Below, in pieces: positions 1 to 4,665 of a DNA stretch of 5,047 nucleotides. The notes beneath the pieces were generated by a model. That model saw nothing but the letters and a program-made list of their open reading frames with translations, was not told where the DNA came from and did no database searches. A program made the position numbers and the translations under genes. The DNA is taken from positions 1-5,047 of the forward strand of contig JBBQBM010000044.1 of assembly GCA_038317375.1 (NCBI GenBank). Direction: 5' to 3'. Position 1 is the first letter of the stretch, and the number at the start of each line of letters is the position of its first letter. This DNA comes from JBBQBM01 sp038317375 (GTDB taxonomy: Bacteria > Patescibacteriota > Saccharimonadia > Saccharimonadales > JAGQMS01).

Positions 1-356
1 CGTTTGTGGATGCGCATTTCGAACTGCTCACGACCCTTTTTGAAGACGTGCGGACTAGTAACCACTGTATAAACAGTCTTTTTGGTGGGTAGCGGTATTG
101 GTCCGGCAATTGTTGCACCAGTGCGTAGCGCTGTTTCGACAATTTGCTTAGTTGACTGGTCGATAACCTTGTGGTCATAGGCCTTCAAACGAATACGAAT
201 TCTTTGTTTACCCTCAGGGGCTTTTGATTCTTCCGTAGCTTTGACGGTTACTTGTGGTTCCGAAGCCTCGACGGCATCGACGACAGTAGTTTCTTCAACA
301 ATCTCCGGGGCTTTTGTTACTTCTTTCTTAACTTTTGGTACTTTAGTTTCGGCCAT
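1..356 (-). CDS. rpsJ: 30S ribosomal protein S10 with N-terminal extension (partial, 3' end outside window)
   Basis: S10 is a small-subunit head protein that also acts in NusB/NusG-linked antitermination. The visible 118 codons carry the S10 core: KQRIRIRLKAYDHK at about residues 50-63, then QIVETALRTGATIAGPIPLPT, TVYTVVTSPHVFKKGREQFEMRIHK, where the window ends. In E. coli S10 this core begins almost at residue 1; here about 47 residues precede it. The extension (MAETKVPKVKKEVTKAPEIV, then an acidic Thr/Val/Ala/Glu-rich stretch) looks low-complexity and disordered. The ATG at 356-354 is chosen because AAGGA (372-368) lies 11 nt upstream and no other ATG, GTG or TTG precedes the core in frame. 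It probably heads an S10-type ribosomal protein operon continuing off the left edge. Identity is near certain; the role of the extension is unknown. Confidence 0.96.
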   Translation of the reverse strand, partial: MAETKVPKVKKEVTKAPEIVEETTVVDAVEASEPQVTVKATEESKAPEGKQRIRIRLKAYDHKVIDQSTKQIVETALRTGATIAGPIPLPTKKTVYTVVTSPHVFKKGREQFEMRIHK

Positions 357-454
357 AACTTTGAATTTCCTTTCTGAAATTTGGGAGTTTGGGCTTGGTA
401 AATGGTATTTGGGAATTCCCCGACTACAATTCACTAACCCCTAATCCCTAGGAT

Positions 455-512
455 GTGCTGTAACATCTCCGTCATGTTATTTAGAACAATGACAACGACT
501 TTTAGTCAGCAC
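455..512 (-). promoter_or_regulatory. Structured region in the rpsJ 5' leader (candidate autoregulatory RNA)
   Basis: As minus-strand RNA, GTGCTG (512-507) can pair with CAGCAC (460-455), closing a branched fold. Inside it are a small GACT-AAA-AGTC hairpin (507-497, sharing its last base with the closing stem) and a longer hairpin at 493-471, in which GTCA, a bulged T and TGTT pair with AACATGAC around a 6-nt loop. A competing hairpin, GATGT (467-463) with ACATC (456-452), overlaps the right arm of the closing stem, so two exclusive folds are possible. It sits near the start of a predicted leader of about 168 nt. S10-operon leaders in other bacteria are targets of ribosomal protein control (L4 in E. 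coli), but I see no specific match to that leader. Function is inferred. Confidence 0.35.
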
Positions 513-530
513 CGTTAATTTACATCTGTT

Positions 531-558
531 ACTTTAGCACTTTTTAAGAATACTTCAA
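531..558 (-). promoter_or_regulatory. Candidate rpsJ promoter
   Basis: The -35 candidate is TTGAAG (558-553), then a 16-nt spacer and the -10 candidate TAAAGT (536-531) preceded by TGC, an extended -10 element. Each hexamer matches the sigma-70 consensus at 4 of 6 positions. The predicted start near 524 leaves a leader of about 168 nt before the rpsJ ATG. No terminator is visible between the 109-residue gene (ends at 591) and this site, so read-through could also feed rpsJ. Confidence 0.4.
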
Positions 559-590
559 TATTAACCTTCAGAACTACTACTGGTTATCAA

Positions 591-920
591 TCAGCCTTCA
601 AACAGATTAAGTTCTACTTCGACACCTGCGGTTTGAAGAACCGCGGTGAACCTACCGGCAACAGAATTCATAATATTCTGTAAAGTTTGATTAACATCTC
701 CCTTGGCATCTTTTAGTTCCGTACCCATAAGCTGGATTTTGTCAAAACTGTTCCTTACATCTCCAAATGGATATGTAATTAAGCGTGGAATTAGATTCTT
801 CGTATTTGGGTGCTCGGCAAGTTCAGCCTTTTCTTGTGGGCCTAAACTAGGTTCAATTATTACTTGGTATCCAAGATCTGGTCCTGCATACTTGAGACAT
901 TCTATTTTATAACTACCCAT
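591..920 (-). CDS. Hypothetical protein, 109 residues
   Basis: I do not recognise this protein. It has no signal peptide, no membrane segment and a single cysteine (C8). The N-terminal half is mixed (GPDLGYQVIIEPSLGPQEKA, then a Pro-containing stretch LIPRLITYPFGDV). The second half, from about residue 52, looks like a long amphipathic helix (KIQLMGTELKDAKGDVNQTL through MNSVAGRFTAVLQ) and ends in an acidic hydrophobic tail (VEVELNLFEG). The ATG at 920-918 has no Shine-Dalgarno sequence, but a good promoter ends 9 nt upstream, which fits a leaderless mRNA and supports this start. It is the sole member of its apparent unit, lying between the 58-residue gene and rpsJ. A cytoplasmic role is likely; function cannot be assigned. 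A spurious ORF is possible but less likely given the promoter. Confidence 0.68.
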   Translation of the reverse strand: MGSYKIECLKYAGPDLGYQVIIEPSLGPQEKAELAEHPNTKNLIPRLITYPFGDVRNSFDKIQLMGTELKDAKGDVNQTLQNIMNSVAGRFTAVLQTAGVEVELNLFEG

Positions 921-929
921 GGTCTTGAA

Positions 930-957
930 ATATTAAACGAAGTCAGAACATTGTCAA
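930..957 (-). promoter_or_regulatory. Promoter of the 109-residue gene, probably giving a leaderless mRNA
   Basis: A perfect -35 TTGACA (957-952) is followed by a 16-nt spacer and TAATAT (935-930, 4 of 6 matches to TATAAT). Only 9 nt separate the -10 from the ATG at 920. Transcription would start around 923-921, leaving 0-3 nt of leader and no room for a Shine-Dalgarno sequence. Confidence 0.6.
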
Positions 958-1000
958 GTATTGAACTAAATATTAGGTAATGAGGTACCAAAGTGAGATT

Positions 1001-1039
1001 TATTCACGGTGTTGGACTTTTCGTCCAACACCGTGAATA
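1001..1039 (-). terminator. Perfect 17-bp stem-loop after the 58-residue gene
   Basis: TATTCACGGTGTTGGAC (1001-1017) is perfectly complementary to 1023-1039, with a 5-nt loop that reads GAAAA in minus-strand RNA. It begins 5 nt after the stop codon of the 58-residue gene and lies 44 nt before the -35 of the next gene, the expected place for a terminator. The bases after the stem on the minus strand (AATCTCACTT) contain no U-tract, so it is not a canonical intrinsic terminator. It could instead protect or process the 3' end, or be a protein-binding palindrome. Confidence 0.5.
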
Positions 1040-1044
1040 TTCCG

Positions 1045-1221
1045 TTAGCTGTTCCGTTGCGCCTCTCGACGCTGTACCTCGTTTGCAAATTTCCCACTAT
1101 CTGAAACTTGATACTTAGTACTCAAGAGTCCACGCTTTGTTTTAACTTCGTGGATACGCCCAGTTCTATATGTACTACTCGCAGCCTCGCGCTGAGCAGT
1201 TTGCTTACTAACGGTTGCCAT
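1045..1221 (-). CDS. Small basic hypothetical protein, 58 residues
   Basis: I do not recognise this protein. It has 12 Lys/Arg against 5 Asp/Glu, no hydrophobic segment and no cysteine, so it is a soluble basic protein that may bind RNA, DNA or the ribosome (inference from charge and neighbourhood only). Visible segments are MATVSKQTAQREAASSTYRT, GRIHEVKTKRGLLSTKYQVS and an Arg/Glu-rich C terminus (NEVQRREAQRNS), the last likely helical. The start is placed at the ATG at 1221-1219 rather than the upstream in-frame ATG at 1236, because GGAGGT (1234-1229) lies 7 nt before 1221 and would be inside the coding region of the longer form. It has its own promoter, sits after the tuf terminator and is followed by a strong hairpin, so it appears to be a single-gene unit between tuf and rpsJ. 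Confidence 0.72.
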   Translation of the reverse strand: MATVSKQTAQREAASSTYRTGRIHEVKTKRGLLSTKYQVSDSGKFANEVQRREAQRNS

Positions 1222-1228
1222 GATGTGC

Positions 1229-1234
1229 ACCTCC
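1229..1234 (-). promoter_or_regulatory. Ribosome binding site that sets the start of the 58-residue gene
   Basis: GGAGGT, a near-ideal Shine-Dalgarno sequence, lies 7 nt upstream of the ATG at 1221. It decides against the alternative ATG at 1236, which overlaps the ribosome binding site itself. Confidence 0.8.
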
Positions 1235-1253
1235 ATGCTTGTTGGGCGGCATT

Positions 1254-1262
1254 ACTATAACA
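1254..1262 (-). promoter_or_regulatory. Extended -10 promoter of the 58-residue gene
   Basis: TGTTATAGT is an extended -10 (TGn plus TATAGT, 5 of 6 matches). No convincing -35 lies 16-18 nt upstream, as is common for extended -10 promoters. The predicted start near 1247 gives a leader of about 25 nt that contains the GGAGGT site. Confidence 0.5.
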
Positions 1263-1314
1263 TAAATTGTATATCTTGGACTAGGAGAGTGCACTGTGTA
1301 TTTGCTACTAGACC

Positions 1315-1343
1315 AAAAAAGCCCCAGGAAACCCCAGGGCTTT
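1315..1343 (-). terminator. Rho-independent terminator of tuf
   Basis: In minus-strand RNA, AAAGCCC (1343-1337) pairs with GGGCTTT (1324-1318). A 2x2 internal loop and GG/CC pairs close a 4-nt loop, and the stem runs straight into six T residues (1320-1315). It begins 19 nt after the tuf stop codon. It separates tuf from the downstream 58-residue gene, which has its own promoter. Confidence 0.88.
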
Positions 1344-1362
1344 CTTTGCAATCTTTACGATG

Positions 1363-2544
1363 CTATTTCGTAATCTTAGTAACAACACCGGCACCGACAG
1401 TCTTACCACCTTCGCGAATAGCGAAGCGTAGACCCTGCTCCATAGCAATTGGGGCTAGAAGCTTGACCTTGAAGGTAACAGTGTCACCTGGCATGATCAT
1501 TTCTTTGTCAGCTGGAAGCTCAACCTCACCAGTTACATCCGTTGTTCGGAAGTAAAACTGTGGCTTGTATCCCTTGAAGAATGGTGTGTGACGACCGCCT
1601 TCTTCTTTAGTGAGGATATATACCTCAGCATCAAATTCAGTGTGCGGAGTGATAGTTCCTGGTTTAGCAAGAATCTGACCACGTTCGATGTCATCGCGCT
1701 CAATACCTCGAAGCAAGATTCCGACGTTGTCGCCAGCTTGACCTTGATCAAGGTTCTTTTTGAACATTTCAACACCAGTAACAACCGATTTAACAGTTGC
1801 TTTGATACCGACGATCTCAACTTCTTCGTTAACCTTGATGATTCCTTGTTCGATACGCCCAGTAGCAACTGTGCCACGACCCTTGATAGAGAAAACATCT
1901 TCGATTGGCATTAGGAATGGCTTGTCGAGTTCGCGCTTTGGCTCTGGAATGAAATCGTCCATAGCTTTGACAAGTTCCATAATGGCATCTTCTGCTTCTG
2001 CATCGCCAGCGATTGCTTTTGTCGCAGAACCGCGGATGATTGGAGCGTCTTTGTCGTAACCATTCTTTTCAAGAAGTTCACGAATTTCTTCTTCGACTAA
2101 GTCAACAAGTTCGGCATCAGCAAGGTCCATCTTGTTTAGGAAAACCATAATCGATGGAACACCAACTTGCTTAGCAAGCAAGACGTGTTCGCGAGTTTGT
2201 GGTAGAGGACCATCGTTAGCGGCTACAACGAGGATTGCACCATCGATCTGAGCAGCACCGGTGATCATGTTCTTGACATAGTCAGCGTGTCCTGGCATAT
2301 CAACGTGCGCGTAGTGGCGCTTCTCTGACTCATATTCCTGGTGAGAAGTAGCAATCGTTATTCCACGAGCCTTTTCTTCTGGAGCTTTGTCGATTTGATC
2401 GTACTTAACAGGTTGGTTAATATCGCTTGGGAGCTTCTTTGCTAGTACCATTGTTATAGCCGCTGTTAGGCTTGTCTTACCGTGGTCGACATGACCCATA
2501 GTACCGACGTTAACATGTGGTTTGTCGCGCTTAAAATCTGCCAT
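1363..2544 (-). CDS. tuf: Translation elongation factor Tu (EF-Tu)
   Basis: EF-Tu is the GTPase that delivers aminoacyl-tRNA to the ribosomal A site. This 393-residue protein is full length for the family. GTPase motifs are present in order: P-loop GHVDHGKTS (17-25), switch I RGITI (60-64, with T63), DMPGH (82-86, with the catalytic His 86), NKMD (137-140) and GSAT (172-175, usually SAL). Domain 2 (from about 210) has GRGTVATGRIEQG; domain 3 (from about 300) has EEGGRHTPFFKGYKPQFYFR and ends GLRFAIREGGKTVGAGVVTK. The start at 2544 is supported by AAGGAG (2561-2556) 11 nt upstream. Differences from common bacterial EF-Tu include Met 83 for the usual Cys in DCPGH and Ala 65 for the usual Asn. 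The gene has its own promoter and terminator, and fusA is not its immediate upstream neighbour here. It ends with TAG. Confidence 0.99.
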   Translation of the reverse strand: MADFKRDKPHVNVGTMGHVDHGKTSLTAAITMVLAKKLPSDINQPVKYDQIDKAPEEKARGITIATSHQEYESEKRHYAHVDMPGHADYVKNMITGAAQIDGAILVVAANDGPLPQTREHVLLAKQVGVPSIMVFLNKMDLADAELVDLVEEEIRELLEKNGYDKDAPIIRGSATKAIAGDAEAEDAIMELVKAMDDFIPEPKRELDKPFLMPIEDVFSIKGRGTVATGRIEQGIIKVNEEVEIVGIKATVKSVVTGVEMFKKNLDQGQAGDNVGILLRGIERDDIERGQILAKPGTITPHTEFDAEVYILTKEEGGRHTPFFKGYKPQFYFRTTDVTGEVELPADKEMIMPGDTVTFKVKLLAPIAMEQGLRFAIREGGKTVGAGVVTKITK

Positions 2545-2643
2545 TTTTGAGGGTTCTCCTTAAAGTTACTTTGTTTAATTAATGTTTTCGCGGTCCTTAT
2601 TCACTGAGTTAACAGCAAAAGCCCTCTCGCGAGTTACCCGTCA

Positions 2644-2673
2644 ATGTTAGCATAGCCTCAATCTGTTTGTAAA
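2644..2673 (-). promoter_or_regulatory. Candidate tuf promoter
   Basis: TTTACA (2673-2668, 5 of 6 matches to TTGACA), an 18-nt spacer and TAACAT (2649-2644, 4 of 6) preceded by TGC form an extended -10 promoter. It lies in the 138-bp gap between the ABC gene and tuf and predicts a leader of about 90 nt. That leader contains the short palindrome CTCGCGAG (2626-2633) and the ribosome binding site AAGGAG. Confidence 0.45.
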
Positions 2674-2682
2674 GGGTGGCTT

Positions 2683-4665
2683 TTACTCGTGTCTGAGAGC
2701 GTCAATTGGGTTAATGTTAGCCGCGCGCCGAGCTGGGAAGTAAGCAACTCCATAACCAACTGCAAACATAAAGACAAGAATAGAAGCAACTAACCAGAGC
2801 GGGCTCGAGAAGATTGAAAACGAGTCTGCAACCCCTCGCCCGGAAGCAACCTGGTTTAGTAATGCGTTGATCAAAAAGCTGAAGATACCGGCTAGTGTTA
2901 TTCCAAGCAAGCCGCCCAGCACGGCTAGCAGGCTAGACTCTGCGATAAATAACTGCCTCATGTCTTTATGCCTTCCACCAAGGGCAATCATTAGGCCGAT
3001 CTCGCGAGTCCGTTCAAGAAGCGAGATAGTCAAAGTGTTGATCATTCCCAAGACTGCAATCAACATCCCGATCCCGCCGAAACTGACTAGAATAATGTTA
3101 AAGAAGCTGAAGAATTTATTGACTTGCTCGATAGTATCTATTGGAGATACAGTTTCAAAACCGAAGCCTTCAATCTGTTGACGCACCTTTTTGATGGCGC
3201 CGATGTCGTTAACTGAAATTTTAACTTGCTGATAAGCATTGACTCCGGCAACCGCATAAATAGAGTTGGGGATGTAGATTGACGCTCCACTCCCTGAATC
3301 AACTACGCCGACGATTTTAAATTGTTTATCAATTTTTTTATCACCTTCGTCGAGCTTTAAAGTTAAAGATAATTCTTGATTTATGGCTTTTTTATAATCT
3401 TTATAATCTAGTGATTTGAGTAACGAGACATTAACAAGTGTCTCCTGAGCACTCTTAAAATCCAGCTTTTTACCGGCGACAATGTCCAGAGAAGTCATCG
3501 TGAAATATGCATCATCGACACCATAAACTACACTGTCGGTGCTTGCGGCTTTAAAAGATATCTCGCCTGCTGAGTTGTTGAGTTTACTAATTTTTTCAAC
3601 ATGAGAAACATTCTGGATTCTTTCGATATGCTGAGAATCAAGCAGAAGAATTTCAGAATTAGGGCTACTAACATCGACGATCTTTATAGAATCAGCTCCG
3701 ACTAGATCCTGGCTGACTAGGTTTTGGAGCCCCAGCCCAAATGACAGCAACATATAGACCGAGCCGATACCAATCACTACCCCAAGGATTGTCAAAAAAC
3801 TTCTAGAGCGTTTGTATTTTAGGTTTTCTAGCGCCATATGTAGGAGAATTTTGAATTTTATTGGTTTTAGGGTATCGACAATTGCCATGAAACTTTTGGT
3901 AGCGTGGTTGACGGCCGAAGAAATGTGTTTTCTTGGTGCAACTATTTCGGAGCCAGACTTAGCCGACGGTGGTTTAGCTTCAGTGACCACACCGTCATAA
4001 ACCTCGATTATTTGATTACCCATCGGTAAATATTCTAAGTTATGCGTAATAAGAATAATCGTGCGGCCCATTTCTTCGTTGAAATATTTAAGCAACTTCA
4101 TAATTGCGTCGCCATTTTTGCTATCGAGGTTACCGGTTGGTTCGTCGGCAACAATATAGGTCGGGTTACTAACTAGTGCTCTAGCCATCGATACTCTCTG
4201 TTGCTCACCACCAGAGAGAATGGTCGGTAAATGTGCGGCGTGATGATCCATCCCAACCCTTTTTAATGACTCGAGCGCCTCTTTTAATGCGGCTGTCTTT
4301 TCGTATCCTAAGAAATATAAAGGCAAAGCAACATTTTCGAGGACAGTTAAACTCTGTACCCAATAGTTTTGCTGATAAACAATTCCCATCGTTTTAGCGC
4401 GAAAATGGGCCAGCTCTGAAGGTGTAAGGTTATAAATATCTTTTTGCTCGTACAGAACACTACCCGTAGTTGGTTTCTGTAAACCTGTAATAGTATTTAG
4501 TAGCGTCGTTTTACCGCTGCCTGATGGACCGTGAATAATCGTAAAGCTACCCTCAGGGATAGTGAACGACACATCCTTCAATACATCAATCGTCGCATCA
4601 CCACTTAAAAAGCTTTTACTGACTTTACTGACGGAGATTAGACTATTGCTATCGAGATTTTTCAT
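2683..4665 (-). CDS. MacB-type ABC exporter, fused ATPase and FtsX-like permease
   Basis: A complete 660-residue ABC half-transporter of the type VII (MacB/LolCDE/FtsX) family, which uses ATP to move a lipoprotein, peptide or drug from the outer face of the membrane rather than through a classic channel. The ATPase domain (about 1-225) has Walker A GPSGSGKTT (46-54), Q-loop YQQ (97-99), signature LSGGEQQR (150-157), Walker B YIVADEP (170-176) with Glu 175, D-loop NLDS and H-loop His 208. A basic linker of about 60 residues leads to TM1 (about 289-312), an extracytoplasmic domain (about 313-515) and TM2-TM4 (about 519-545, 573-600, 622-645). ERTREIGLMIALGG and the C-terminal PARRAANINPIDALRHE are FtsX-family hallmarks. 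It shares ATGA (4665-4662) with the upstream Fn3-like gene and lacks a strong ribosome binding site, so translation is probably coupled. No MacA-like partner is in view. Substrate unknown. Confidence 0.95.
   Translation of the reverse strand: MKNLDSNSLISVSKVSKSFLSGDATIDVLKDVSFTIPEGSFTIIHGPSGSGKTTLLNTITGLQKPTTGSVLYEQKDIYNLTPSELAHFRAKTMGIVYQQNYWVQSLTVLENVALPLYFLGYEKTAALKEALESLKRVGMDHHAAHLPTILSGGEQQRVSMARALVSNPTYIVADEPTGNLDSKNGDAIMKLLKYFNEEMGRTIILITHNLEYLPMGNQIIEVYDGVVTEAKPPSAKSGSEIVAPRKHISSAVNHATKSFMAIVDTLKPIKFKILLHMALENLKYKRSRSFLTILGVVIGIGSVYMLLSFGLGLQNLVSQDLVGADSIKIVDVSSPNSEILLLDSQHIERIQNVSHVEKISKLNNSAGEISFKAASTDSVVYGVDDAYFTMTSLDIVAGKKLDFKSAQETLVNVSLLKSLDYKDYKKAINQELSLTLKLDEGDKKIDKQFKIVGVVDSGSGASIYIPNSIYAVAGVNAYQQVKISVNDIGAIKKVRQQIEGFGFETVSPIDTIEQVNKFFSFFNIILVSFGGIGMLIAVLGMINTLTISLLERTREIGLMIALGGRHKDMRQLFIAESSLLAVLGGLLGITLAGIFSFLINALLNQVASGRGVADSFSIFSSPLWLVASILVFMFAVGYGVAYFPARRAANINPIDALRHE

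Noticed and set aside
241..444. Plus-strand ORFs, including those at 241-444, 703-912, 1220-1555, 1588-1914, 1760-2059, 2867-3181 and 3812-4000, and a second minus-strand frame at 1533-1898
   Set aside because: Those lying over rpsJ, tuf, the ABC gene and the 109-residue gene are antisense or alternative-frame shadows with low-complexity translations, no family motifs and no plausible ribosome binding sites.
434..475. A 13-codon minus-strand ORF (MTEMLQHILGIRG) in the rpsJ leader that could be a regulatory leader peptide
   Set aside because: There is no ribosome binding site before its ATG, no run of regulatory codons, and such short ORFs arise easily by chance.
1001..1039. Hairpin as an insertion-sequence end or CRISPR repeat
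   Set aside because: It occurs once in the window, with no transposase, target duplication or spacer-repeat pattern nearby.
1222..1236. Longer form of the small basic protein starting at 1236 (five extra residues, MEVHI)
   Set aside because: The extra codons overlap the strong GGAGGT ribosome binding site that serves the ATG at 1221, and no ribosome binding site serves 1236.
2617..2684. AAAAGCC (2684-2678) and GGCTTTT (2623-2617) as an intrinsic terminator for the ABC gene
   Set aside because: The arms are 54 nt apart with no good inner stem, the tuf promoter candidate lies between them, and the T-run is short and interrupted.
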